Shown in pieces: positions 54,164-63,185 of a stretch of 64,000 nt of DNA. Where the stretch lies: the NCBI GenBank assembly GCA_963845735.1, contig CAWJTR010000009.1, positions 542,738 through 606,737 of the forward strand, in the 5' to 3' direction. A program made the position numbers and the translations under genes. The notes under the pieces are model-generated. The model saw nothing but the letters and a program-made list of their open reading frames with translations. It did no database searches and was not told where the DNA came from. The first letter of the stretch is position 1, and each line of letters starts with the position of its first letter. This DNA comes from AP-15 sp963845735 (lineage in GTDB: Bacteria > Pseudomonadota > Alphaproteobacteria > ATCC43930 > CGMCC-115725).

Positions 54164-55543
54164 TTGCTTGGCAAGCGCCGCGCATCCCATGCAGCATCAA
54201 AACTTACCGCCGTCGCACACGCCGTACTCTGCACCGCGCCGGTTTTTGTCGGCATCATAGTGTGCATCCTGAACTTCAGGCAGGCGCGCGCCCTGCCGAG
54301 CTACGCCCGCCAGACCGGCCAGCAATGTGCTGCGTGCCACAACGGCTTCCCCGAACTGACGCCCTACGGGCGATTATTCAAACTGAACGGCTACACCTTT
54401 ACCGGCGGGGATTCGAATTGGCCGCCGCTCGCGATGATGGCGATTCCAAACTTCACGCATGTTGCCCAATCTCAGCCTGGCGGCTTGGCGCCGGGATTTG
54501 GGAACAACAACGATGTCGCCTTCACCGGCAGCCTATTTTATGGCGGCAAGATCTTCGACCATGTCGGGGCGTTCATCCAGGGCACCTACGACCAGGTCCC
54601 CAACTCCATCCACTGGGACAATCTCGATATCCGCTATGCCAACACCGGCCAGCTGTCTGGCGCGGAACTGGTCTATGGCACGAGCCTCAACAACAACCCG
54701 ACCGTCAATGATGTGTGGAATTCAACACCCGCCTGGGGCTACCCCTACGTTGCTTCTCAGGTGGCGCCGACCCCGGCCGCAACCACCCTGGTGGAAGGAC
54801 CTTTGGCGCAGCAGGTGCTGGGCCTCAACCCGTATATCTATTGGAACCGGCTGGTCTACGCCGAGATCGGCGGATACCGCACTTCGAGTCCGTGGTCGCT
54901 GAGCGCGCTCGGCATTCCCCCGCCGGGGACCAGTTCAATCGACGGTCTCGCGCCCTCGTGGCGGCTTGCGGTCGAACCGGCATGGGGGAACAATACGTGG
55001 GAAGCCGGGACCTTCGGCCTTGCCGCGTCGCTGGTACCGCAACGAATCAGCGGCGGCGGCAGCGACCATGTGACGGATGTCGGCTTTGATACCCAGTACG
55101 AGTTCCTTGGCGCCCGCGATAGCTTTTCGCTGCAGGCCCGCTACATTCTCGAATACCAGGACTTGTCGGCCAGTCAGACGCTCGGCCTGTCCACCAACTC
55201 ATTCAATAATTTACATAGCTTTCACATCAAGGGAACCTATTTTTACAAGCAGATGATCGGATTTACAGCCGGCTATTTCAATCTCCAGGGTAGCAGCGAC
55301 CCACTTCTCTATGGCGACGTTTCGGTCAATAACAGTCCAAATTCAGCCGGGTGGACATTGGAACTTGACTATATTCCATTTAATTACGGCGGTCCGGCAT
55401 TTTGGCCGTGGCTTAATATGAAATTAGGACTGCAATACATACGCTACAGCAAGTTCGATGGCGCCAGTACGAATTATGATGGGGCCGGCACGAATGCGTC
55501 GGCCAACAACACCTTGTTCGCGTTTGCCTGGTTTGCGTTTTGA
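54164..55543 (+). CDS. Cyc2-like fused cytochrome c-porin of the outer membrane
   Basis: A 459-residue protein. A signal peptide ends at ARA before LPSYARQTGQQ; one heme c site CAACH (residues 55-59) follows at once, within the Cyc2-like consensus RQTG..C..CH..FPELTPYGR and FKLNGYT. The remaining 390 residues show alternating, aromatic-bounded strands (FTGSLFYGG, GAFIQGTYDQ, SLQARYILEYQD, FKIKGTYFY-like) ending in FAFAWFAF, a terminal aromatic typical of outer membrane barrels. In iron oxidisers Cyc2 takes electrons from Fe(II) outside the cell. The TTG start has GGGAGGGA upstream. It overlaps the cytochrome c4 gene by four bases. Whether the donor here is Fe(II), another metal or a humic compound is unknown. 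Confidence 0.82.
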   Translation: MLGKRRASHAASKLTAVAHAVLCTAPVFVGIIVCILNFRQARALPSYARQTGQQCAACHNGFPELTPYGRLFKLNGYTFTGGDSNWPPLAMMAIPNFTHVAQSQPGGLAPGFGNNNDVAFTGSLFYGGKIFDHVGAFIQGTYDQVPNSIHWDNLDIRYANTGQLSGAELVYGTSLNNNPTVNDVWNSTPAWGYPYVASQVAPTPAATTLVEGPLAQQVLGLNPYIYWNRLVYAEIGGYRTSSPWSLSALGIPPPGTSSIDGLAPSWRLAVEPAWGNNTWEAGTFGLAASLVPQRISGGGSDHVTDVGFDTQYEFLGARDSFSLQARYILEYQDLSASQTLGLSTNSFNNLHSFHIKGTYFYKQMIGFTAGYFNLQGSSDPLLYGDVSVNNSPNSAGWTLELDYIPFNYGGPAFWPWLNMKLGLQYIRYSKFDGASTNYDGAGTNASANNTLFAFAWFAF

Positions 55544-56228
55544 TGCGCGCGGCAAGAACGATGATCGAGCAGCCCGCGGTTCGAGGCTGGGGCTGGGCGC
55601 ATCCAGCCGATGTGATACCGGCTCTCGCGCTGCTTCTCGCCGCACTCGGGCTCGCGGCGTGCGGTAGCACAAACCCAAGTCCTCAGGCTGCCGGCAGACC
55701 CTCGGATGTGGCCGACACGGTGCATGTGTGCTCTTCCTGCCACGGGCCAGGCGGTCACAGCATCTCCTCGACTTTTCCCCGTCTCGCCGGGCAGCAGAAG
55801 GATTATCTCATCGCCCAGCTCACGGCGTTTCGTGACCACAAACGCGCTGATCCGCACGCGCAAACCTATATGTGGGGCATGGCTGCGCGGCTGAGCGATC
55901 CGATGATCGTGGCGCTTGCGACCTATTACGCGGCTCAGCCCCCAGTTCCTGGTACGCCAGATAACTCGCCGGAAGCGGCAGCCGGTCGTACGATATACAT
56001 CCACGGTATTCCCGCCGAGAACGTGCCCGCTTGCATCACCTGCCACGGCGAGAAAGGCGAGGGGAACAGTGCGTTTCCGCGGCTCGCAGGCCAGCATGCG
56101 CGTATATCGAGCGGCAGTTGGAGGCCTTTGCATCGAATGCTCGGGCCAACGAAATCATGCACGCGAATTCCAAAAATTTGACCGCCGAGCAGATCCGCGA
56201 CATTGCCGCCTACGTTCGCAGCCTTTGA
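55540..56228 (+). CDS. Diheme cytochrome c4-type lipoprotein (one frame break)
   Basis: About 229 residues. LGLAACGST gives a lipobox (Cys41), so the protein is likely tethered to a membrane on the periplasmic side. Two heme sites: CSSCH (64-68) and CITCH (165-169), each followed by F-P-R-L-A-G-Q, the c4 duplication. The frame breaks near 56100; the expected end (YIERQLEAFASNAR ... IRDIAAYVRSL) follows one base out of register, to 56228. It is coupled to the Cyc2-like gene through ATGA and is the obvious periplasmic acceptor, analogous to Cyc1 (c4 type) in Acidithiobacillus. Confidence 0.85.
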
Positions 56229-56467
56229 GTCCGATTTTGCGGCGGCTCGGCGAATGACGGCGAGCGCCCAGTCGCTGACGGAAACCCGAGGGAACGGCTG
56301 AAAGCGGGATCCGCGGGCGCGGCTAGGAATGGCCCTTAAGGGGCAACTGCGGACACCGTTGCCCCGTAGCTGCGTTGGCGGCTCGGCGTCGCGATTCCGG
56401 CCGTTCGCGCAACTCCCGCATCGAACCGCGCGGTTCGACCGAGTTTTAGCTAACGCCAGCTATCGCT

Positions 56468-56484
56468 GCCGGTGTGTCACCGGC
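56468..56484. repeat. Hairpin, copy 1 of a pair
   Basis: GCCGGTG-TGT-CACCGGC followed by AAAGTGCG. An equivalent hairpin with the same loop and the same following bases occurs at 58083, with one stem pair changed on both sides. It lies just past the end of the MFS gene. Confidence 0.6.
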
Positions 56485-56512
56485 AAAGTGCGGAGGCGGC
56501 CGAGCCGCCCCT

Positions 56513-57925
56513 TCAGGCAGGTTCCATCGCCGGTTCGGATGCGATCACCTCGATCTGGCCGATCGTCTCCTTGCCCCACACGATCGGAACGACGGCGCCG
56601 ATTGCGGCAAAGAGCAACATCGTGCCGAAGAAGATCGTCGGCGAGCCGGTATGGGGCGCCATGAAAAACGGCAGCAGGCCGCCGGCGAAAAGCTTTCCAC
56701 ACAATTCGCCGAAGAGGTGGCCGCGGCCGCGCAATGACGTCGGGAACTGCTCGGACAAATAGACCCGGGTCGCGCTGAACGCCGACACCACCGTGAAGCC
56801 GATGATCACGCCGCCCGCGATCATCAACACGCGGGCGTACTCTCCCGCCGTATGCGAGAGCAGCATCAGGCAGAATCCAGGCAGCGACCCGGCCATCACA
56901 TAGAAGATTGTCCAGCGCCGGCCGATGATCTCCATCAGCCAGCCGGTAAACCCCTTCCCGACAAAGCTCGTCGCATAAATGATTGAGGTAATCCCCAGGC
57001 TCACACTGACGGCATAGCCCTGGTTGGTCAGCGCCTTCGGTAGCAACGCCGCAGTCATAAAAGCAGCGGAGGCGGCGCAGGTGCCGGTGATCACGCCGAC
57101 CGCGGTCCACCGCAGCTGGCCCTTCGCGAACAAGGCCCAGTAGGGCGGCAGCGTCTCGCGAGCAGTCGCGCGAACGTCGCCGAGTTCCGCCACGGTCAGC
57201 GGCGGCACACGATTGCCGGACCGCCTGATGATCTGGTTGACGATGTCGACCGCGATCCGCGCCTCGCCGCGCCGCAGATGCCAGCGCGGGCTCTCCGGCA
57301 GCAGGAAATAGACGATCGCCGGCACGACCAGCACCGCGAGCCCGCCCGGCAAGGCCAGGAGGCGGAACGCATCGGGATTGCCGGCAAGCAGGCCGCCGAC
57401 GAACGGCAAGACGGTGAACGAGGAGGCCAGCGCCATCTCGTAGATCGCGCCATAGGTGCGGCGGTGCTGCGCCGGCATCAATTCGGCGGCGATCGGGAAC
57501 ACCGCCGACCACACGCCGCCGGCGCCGAGGCCGGTCAACGCCCGCAGGATGAGCAGTTGCTCGGCATTCTGCACGAACGGGATCAGAAGGGTGAAGAACG
57601 TCGTCGCAATCACGCCGATCACCAGCATGGCCTTGCGGCTCAACTGGTCGCCGACCGCCGAGAAGCCGAAGCCGCCGATGGTCCCCAAGATGGCGGGGCC
57701 GAGGAGCAGCCACTGGATGTCGGTCCCGGTCAGATGCAGCGGCGCCTTGGCCAGCACGATCAGCGAGCCGGTCATAAACAGATCGTAGCCCTCGATGAAA
57801 CCGACGAGGGCGAGGATGAAGATGATCAAGACCTGGTAGGTGCTGAACGGAATGCTGTCCATCTTGCGGCCAAGCACCCGGCTGGCCGAAGAGCCCGACA
57901 TCTCCATCGCCGATTGCGCAGTCAT
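56513..57925 (-). CDS. MFS transporter (metabolite:H+ symporter family)
   Basis: A 470-residue twelve-helix transporter. VGFIEGYDLFMTG helix 1, AVGDQLSRKAML motif A, GLGAGGVWSAVFPIAAELMP helix 4-5, PESPRWHLRRG in the central loop, and IIGRRWTIFY in the repeat of motif A. Start at ATG 57925 with GGGAGG upstream; longer frames to 58018 add nothing conserved. Probably imports an organic acid. It is flanked by two copies of a small hairpin. Confidence 0.9.
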   Translation of the reverse strand: MTAQSAMEMSGSSASRVLGRKMDSIPFSTYQVLIIFILALVGFIEGYDLFMTGSLIVLAKAPLHLTGTDIQWLLLGPAILGTIGGFGFSAVGDQLSRKAMLVIGVIATTFFTLLIPFVQNAEQLLILRALTGLGAGGVWSAVFPIAAELMPAQHRRTYGAIYEMALASSFTVLPFVGGLLAGNPDAFRLLALPGGLAVLVVPAIVYFLLPESPRWHLRRGEARIAVDIVNQIIRRSGNRVPPLTVAELGDVRATARETLPPYWALFAKGQLRWTAVGVITGTCAASAAFMTAALLPKALTNQGYAVSVSLGITSIIYATSFVGKGFTGWLMEIIGRRWTIFYVMAGSLPGFCLMLLSHTAGEYARVLMIAGGVIIGFTVVSAFSATRVYLSEQFPTSLRGRGHLFGELCGKLFAGGLLPFFMAPHTGSPTIFFGTMLLFAAIGAVVPIVWGKETIGQIEVIASEPAMEPA

Positions 57926-58404
57926 GATGCCTCCCTGGGCTGTGGCAACCCGGACACCGTGCGACGACCCGAACGAAGGAGGCTGGGGCCGCTGCTTGCT
58001 GCCCGCGGGCTGACGCATCGCGCCTGTTCACCTGCGAGGTCGGTTTATCCGACCCTCATCAGTCCCTGCCTAACACCGCGACGCCGATGTGTCATCGGCA
58101 AAGTGCGAGATCGCCGGTCGAAATAACGCCGGATGTCTCCTGCTCGTCCCCTCGCTAACACTCTCCCGCCTGCGGCGCCGCACGCGCGAGCCCCCCTGAC
58201 CAATGTCGGCTATGGGCAGAACCGGACGGGTCACAAGCGTGCATCGGAAAGGGCGGACGAAATTGACCATCGAAGTCATGCCAGTCCGGGCAACTGGCGG
58301 GGACCACGACTGTCGTGGTCATGGTTTCCTTTGCGAAGCCAATTTGATTTCGGCCATCGGACGGTTACGCTCGGGGCAGTTCTCCCCCGCCTGAGGAGGT
58401 GGCG
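57926..58404. other. Divergent intergenic region
   Basis: About 480 bases between the MFS start and the isochorismatase-like start. It holds the second hairpin copy (58083-58099). Short frames here (for example 58203-58394) do not resemble known proteins. Confidence 0.35.
58083..58099. repeat. Hairpin, copy 2 of a pair
   Basis: GCCGATG-TGT-CATCGGC followed by AAAGTGCG. Compared with the copy at 56468 the stem differs by one base on each arm in a pair-keeping way (G-C to A-T), while loop and flank are the same. Confidence 0.6.
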
Positions 58405-59013
58405 ATGCCCGCACTCGAACATATCGATCGGCGCCGGGCGGCGCTGATCGCTTACGACGTCTGCCGGCGCGCGCTCACTCCGTCGGATTCTGCACGCAGG
58501 GCCGCGATGCGCCCGGTGCTCGACGCCTGGGTGCGGATGATCGCGGTCGCGCGGGCGGCGGGCGTGCCGGTGATCTACACGACGCCGGTCAGCCGCGCTG
58601 ACGGCGCCGACGTCGTCTTGCTGCCGACCGACCTTTCGGCGGAGACCGGCGTGCCGCCGCTGACCAACGGAATCGAGGGCTCGCCGGAGGCCGGCTTCCC
58701 CGACGAGATCGCGCCGCGACCCGAGGATTATGTCTTTCTCAAGCGCCGGCCGAGCGCCTTCTACGGGACGGGTGTGGCCGAGCTGCTGCATATGCTGCGA
58801 CGCGATACGATCATTATCGGTGGCGGCGCCACCAATCGCGGCGTCGAGACCAGCGTGCGCGAGGCGTTCAACTTCGATATCGCCTCTGTCGTGGTGCGCG
58901 AATGCTGCTGGAGCGGCGACGCGGCCGCCCACGCCTACAGCCTCGACAAGGCGATGAAAATGTACGCGCGCATCCGAACCCTCGACCAGGCCGCGGCGAT
59001 GCTGCGGGAATGA
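58405..59013 (+). CDS. Isochorismatase-like hydrolase
   Basis: A 202-residue member of the cysteine hydrolase/isochorismatase superfamily. Catalytic aspartate in ALIAYDVCRR, lysine in VFLKRRPSAFYGTG. The position of the nucleophilic cysteine (T-N-x-C-V-E in amidohydrolase members) is glycine here (ATNRGVETS). Loss of cysteine is the pattern of isochorismatases such as EntB and PhzD, which use aspartate instead. So it is more likely a vinyl-ether or other hydrolase than a nicotinamidase-type amidase. ATG 58405 has GAGGAGG five bases upstream; GTG 58399 overlaps that site. Confidence 0.82.
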   Translation: MPALEHIDRRRAALIAYDVCRRALTPSDSARRAAMRPVLDAWVRMIAVARAAGVPVIYTTPVSRADGADVVLLPTDLSAETGVPPLTNGIEGSPEAGFPDEIAPRPEDYVFLKRRPSAFYGTGVAELLHMLRRDTIIIGGGATNRGVETSVREAFNFDIASVVVRECCWSGDAAAHAYSLDKAMKMYARIRTLDQAAAMLRE

Positions 59014-59185
59014 GGGGCGGGAATTCGGAGCAAATCAGGAAAATCCACCCGGCGAGCGAATCCGCAAATGACCGGTTCGCCGCCCAAATCAGTTGATCTG
59101 TGGACGGTCGGCAAAGGTCTGTCGGATCCCGCCGAAAGGGACGGCGCGCTGAGCGCGGTCCGTGGTCGATGGAAGGACGAACAAC

Positions 59186-59815
59186 ATGTTCAGACTTTAT
59201 TACGCCCCCGGCACGTGTGCGCTCGCGACGCACATCGCGCTTGAAGAGGCTGGTGCGCCCTACGAGGCGGTTCTGGTCGATTTTCGCACTCAGAGCCAGC
59301 GGAGCCCCGAATACCTCGCGGTAAACCCCAAAGGGCGCGTTCCCGCACTGGTAACCGAGAGCGGCACGCTTACCGAAACGCCGGCGCTCCTGTGCTTTGT
59401 GGCACAGCGATTTCCGAAGGCCGAACTCGCCCCCCTCGCTGATCCCTTCGCTCTTGCGCGGGTTCAGGAGTTCAACAGTTATCTGTGTTCGACGGTGCAT
59501 GTCGCGCATGCGCACGGCAGGCGGGGCGCCCGGTGGGCCGATGACGCCGCAGCGATCGAGGCGATGAAGCGCAAAGTGCCGGCGAACGTGACGGAATGCT
59601 TTGAGCTGATCGAGCACAAGCTCATGAAGGGCCCGTGGGTCATGGGTGACCAGTACACGATCTGCGATCCGTACCTGTTCACCATCGCTTCCTGGATAGA
59701 GGGCGACGGCGTCGACACCACCAAACTGCCCCGCGTCATGGAACATCGCGCGCGCATGCTGGCGCGTCCCGCTGTTCAAAAGGCTGTGGCTGCCGAAGGG
59801 ACGCAAATTCCTTGA
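59186..59815 (+). CDS. Glutathione S-transferase (beta-like)
   Basis: A 209-residue GST. The N-terminal thioredoxin-like domain has LYYAPGTCALATHIALEE with the beta-class cysteine (Cys10), and NPKGRVPAL; TLTETPALLCFVA holds the glutathione-binding E-T/S-P. The C-terminal helical domain includes WVMGDQYTICDPYLF. Cytoplasmic detoxification or isomerisation with glutathione. The start ATG 59186 is preferred to 59162 because the fold begins there. Confidence 0.92.
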   Translation: MFRLYYAPGTCALATHIALEEAGAPYEAVLVDFRTQSQRSPEYLAVNPKGRVPALVTESGTLTETPALLCFVAQRFPKAELAPLADPFALARVQEFNSYLCSTVHVAHAHGRRGARWADDAAAIEAMKRKVPANVTECFELIEHKLMKGPWVMGDQYTICDPYLFTIASWIEGDGVDTTKLPRVMEHRARMLARPAVQKAVAAEGTQIP

Positions 59816-59939
59816 CGATCACGCGTACCTCGAACGGTTCTGAAGGCGTGGGTCGACCGCCAGGGCCAACCTGTCTTAGGGCCGCTCACGGCCTCGGCTC
59901 TCTGACCATCATATGATGGTTGGTCTTGAAGGGTAATCG

Positions 59940-61215
59940 ATGGGCTCTCCTGATCTGACGCATATTGTGGTCGTCGGTGCTGGCGCTGCGGGCTTGATGA
60001 CGGCCTGCGAGCTGGTGCGCGCGGGCAAACGAGTCACGATCCTCGAGGCGCGAGACCGATGCGGCGGACGCATCTACCCGCTGCCCGCCCAGGAATTTGG
60101 CTATCCGGCAGAGGGCGGCGCCGAGTTTGTCCACGGCGCCGCGCCGGTGACGCGAGCTCTGATGCGCGAAGCGCAGATTTCGCTGTTGCCGCGCGGCGGC
60201 ACGCGATGGAGCGCCCGCACCGGCAAGTTATTGCCCAACGAGCCTTCGCTGCCTCATCTGGGTCGGTTCTACCAAGCTCTGAGCGAGGTGAAAGCCGATC
60301 TGCCCATCGCCGAATTTCTGCAGACGCATTTTGCCGATCGGCGATACGACGAGCTGCGGCGGTCAATCACCCGGACGGTCGAGGGCTACGACGCGGCTGA
60401 CCCGCGCCGCGCCAGCACTCTGGCGCTTCGCGACGAATGGATGGCCCGGGACGACGGCGAACACGGGCGGATCGCGAAAGGCTACGGCGCGCTCATCGAC
60501 TATCTCTCATCGGAATGCCGCAGGCATGGAGCGGCACTCCATCTCGGCGCCGCCGTGACGGCGATCGACGAGGCCCGCGGGCGGATTGCCGTGCGCTGTT
60601 ACGACGGCGCCACGTTCGAGGCCGATGCCGCGATCCTCACCGTGCCACCTCCCGCTCCTGGCCGAAATCGCGCTTCCGTCGGCGGCGCGCGAGCGGCAGC
60701 GGCCACTGACGATATCGGGTTCGGCAACGTCGTCAAAATTCTGTTTCGCTTCGCCACGAAGTGGTGGGCCGATCATGGCGGGCGAGATCTGGCCGATCTG
60801 TCGTTCCTGCTTTCCGATGCAACGGTCCCGACCTGGTGGACCCAGTATCCAGACGGATATCCGGTGCTGACGGGCTGGTTGGCGGGACCCAAGGCCGACA
60901 GGGTGTCGTCACTTGCCGAGGCCGAACTCATCGACATGGGGCTCGCCTCGCTCGGCGAGATTTTCGATCTTCCTGCGGACCGCATCAGGAGAGATCTCGT
61001 CGCGGCGCGAGCGATCAACTGGGGCAACGATCCGTTCGCGCGCGGCGCTTATTCCTATGCCACGCCAGGACACGCGAAGCGCAGTCGCTGCTGAGAAAAT
61101 CGAACGGTGACGCCATATTCTTTTCTGGCGAGGCGCTTTATGCCGGTCCGGATATGGGCACGGTCGAGGCGGCGCTGGCCAGCGGCCAGGAAACAGCGCA
61201 GACGATCCTGACAGG
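59940..61215 (+). CDS. Flavin-containing amine oxidase (several frame breaks)
   Basis: About 425 residues of an FAD amine oxidase. FAD motif VVVGAGAAGLMTACELV followed by EARDRCGGRI; C-terminal FAD segment FFSGEALYAGPDMGTVEAAL. A compensating pair of breaks near 60648 and 60700 scrambles about 17 residues (restored as PLLAEIALPSAARE), and another break near 61075 separates the last 45 residues, after ATPG. The stop is not clear, since that frame remains open into the next gene; I end it near the last conserved residues. It oxidises an amine to an imine with O2. Substrate unknown. Confidence 0.78.
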
Positions 61216-61380
61216 GTCTCCGGCGATACCACCCGCGTCCGGTAACGTTCCGAGCCCGCCTTCGGCTAACGGCAGCGTCCGCCTGGGCGTGAGTTGCTGT
61301 CGTCAAATACGGCGGCAATGCGCCCGATTCCGTCCATTCAAGTTTGTTACGCCGATAGTTGAAGACCCGAAAACGCAAGG

Positions 61381-61399
61381 TACTTTGTACTTCAAAGTA
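61381..61399. promoter_or_regulatory. Palindromic operator candidate
   Basis: TACTTTG, five bases, CAAAGTA: a perfect 7-base inverted repeat 22 bases before the ATG of the membrane protein gene whose operon includes a winged-helix regulator. Autoregulation by that protein is the simplest explanation; not tested. Confidence 0.5.
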
Positions 61400-61420
61400 T
61401 ACTGCGTTGTGGGGAACTCG

Positions 61421-62032
61421 ATGATCGACGACCGGGTGCGTGACGACATCGCGCTGATTCGCGAAGCGATCGAGGAGGGCCGTGGGTACGCGACCGCCAG
61501 CGGCCAAGGTCTGGTGGTGTGGGGGATCGCGCTCGCGGCCGGGTTTGTCGCCACTTATGCCTTTGTCCGCGGCTACCAGTCGGCGCTGCCGCCGCCGGCG
61601 CTGTGGCCGCTGGCGATTGCCGTGCCGTGGGCCTATTGGCTGCGGCGGGTGTGGGGCCGCGCCCAAGGCGACGCGCCGGCCCCGTCGCGCAGCCCGATGG
61701 TCGTCGCGCTGCGCATGCTGTGGCTCGGCCTCGGCATCTTCCTGACGACCTTGACCCTGGCCGTGCTGTGGAGCGGCGAGGGTTCCGCGGACTGGCTCTC
61801 TGCGGTCGCCGCCGGGGCGATCGGCACGGCCGTGTTCGCGACGGCCTGGCTTGCCGGTCTGTTGTGGCTGCGCTGGGTGGCGGTCGCTTGGTGGATCGGC
61901 GAACTGGCGCTGGTTGCGCTGCGCCACCGGCCGGAGGCGCTGCTGCTGTCCGCCGGATTGATGCTGGCGCTGCTGGCCGGGCCGGGCATCGCGCTGGTAT
62001 TGCGCCGGCGGAAGCTGCTAGCCGCGGCATGA
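61421..62032 (+). CDS. Multi-helix membrane protein in regulator operon
   Basis: 203 residues: a short cytoplasmic helix (DDIALIREAIEEGR) and about five or six transmembrane helices, ending in LRRRKLLAAA. No named family recognised, though the arrangement membrane protein followed by a COG0640-like winged-helix regulator is one I have seen often in alphaproteobacteria. ATG 61421 follows GGGG. Its stop overlaps the regulator start by four bases. It may be the sensor or target of the regulator. Confidence 0.7.
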   Translation: MIDDRVRDDIALIREAIEEGRGYATASGQGLVVWGIALAAGFVATYAFVRGYQSALPPPALWPLAIAVPWAYWLRRVWGRAQGDAPAPSRSPMVVALRMLWLGLGIFLTTLTLAVLWSGEGSADWLSAVAAGAIGTAVFATAWLAGLLWLRWVAVAWWIGELALVALRHRPEALLLSAGLMLALLAGPGIALVLRRRKLLAAA

Positions 62033-62342
62033 CCGATTACGACCATGCGGCGATCGATGAGGTATTGCACAGCCGCGTGCGCCTGGCGATCGTCGCGTCC
62101 CTCGCCGGCGCCGGGAGCACGCCGAGTTCGCCGCGGTGAAGAACGCGATCAAGACCACGGACGGCAATGCCAGCGTGCATCTGCGGAAGCTCGAAGAGGC
62201 CGGCTACATCGCCGCCGAGAAGCGCTTCGTCGCCCGCAAGCCGCAAACCCTCTACAGCCTGACCGCGGCGGGCCGTCAGGCGCTGCGCGGGTATGTTGCA
62301 CATCTCGAAACGCTGCTCGCCAACGGGAGGGTCCCGCGATGA
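62029..62342 (+). CDS. Winged-helix transcriptional regulator (one frame break)
   Basis: About 104 residues. DEVLHSRVRLAIVASLAGAG, then after a one-base break near 62118, FAAVKNAIKTTDGNASVHLRK (recognition helix region), LEEAGYIAAEKRF and YSLTAAGRQAL wing. This is the ArsR/MarR-like 'transcriptional regulator' type with the T-T-D-G-N-x-S-x-H-L signature. It overlaps the membrane protein before and yciB after (ATGA each), so the three are translationally coupled, and probably binds the palindrome at 61381. Confidence 0.8.
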
Positions 62343-62872
62343 GGCAAGCGCTTCGCCAGCTGTTCGAGGATTTTCTCTCGTCGATCCTGTTCTTCGCGCT
62401 CTACGCGCTGACGGCAGCCTCTATCTCGGCTCGGCGGTGGCCATCGCGGTCGGGATCGCCGAGGTCGCACGCCGCAAGCTCGCGCACCGGCCGGTCGAGC
62501 CAATGCAATGGATGAGCCTCGCGCTCGTCGTCGTGCTCGGCGGCGCAACGATCCTCTTCCACAGCCCGCGCTTTAACATGTTCAAGCCGAGCATCATTCA
62601 CCTGTCGATCGCCGCCGTCATGCTGCGGCGCGGCTGGATGCGCCGCTATCTGCCACCGATCGCCCAGCAACATCTTGGCCAGCCGATGATCGACGCGGCC
62701 GGCTATGCCTGGGCCGCGCTGCTGGCGTCGACGCGGTCGCAACGTGTTCATCGCGCTCGAATGTAGCATCGCGACGTGGGCTTGGTTCATCTCGTTCGGT
62801 GCGTTCGGCGCCAAGGCGGTGGCGTTCGGCCTGCAATACGTCATCTTCCGCGAATCGTCACCCGGCGGATAG
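62339..62872 (+). CDS. YciB/IspZ-type inner membrane septation protein (two frame breaks)
   Basis: About 178 residues. Begins MRQALRQLFEDFLSSILFF, then a missing base near 62412, then YLGSAVAIAVGIAEV, PMQWMSLALVVVLGGATI and FKPSIIHLSIAA; another break near 62738 leads to NVFIALECSIATWAWFI and the end at TAG 62870-62872. Five helices as in YciB/intracellular septation protein A, which takes part in cell envelope synthesis. Both breaks lie inside conserved helices, so I favour sequence error. Confidence 0.8.
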
Positions 62873-63185
62873 CTGTCGCCGCCGCCGCGGCAGCGCCGCC
62901 CCCTCGCGAAGCGGTTCCGGCGCGGCGCCCTAATGACCGATGGCGGTCCACGCGATCAGCGTCGGCTGACTGGCTGAACGGGCTGATCGAGGCCACGCTG
63001 TACGCGTCAGCTCAGGGTCGTCCTGCGCTCGCTTACATCCGGTCTCTTAGAGGCGGGCTCGAAATGGATTGAGTGATTTCAGTTAGTTGTGGTACGCGGT
63101 GTGTCAGAACGCACGGGGGAGACAACATGTGGACTGAAACCACTCGTCGGCATATCGGCAAGACGATCCGCGCTATGCAAGCGAC
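62873..63185. other. Spacer before the IS element
   Basis: About 310 bases with no gene recognised. The left end of the IS5-type element should lie in its right half, near 63070-63100, but I could not identify the terminal repeat with confidence. Confidence 0.3.
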
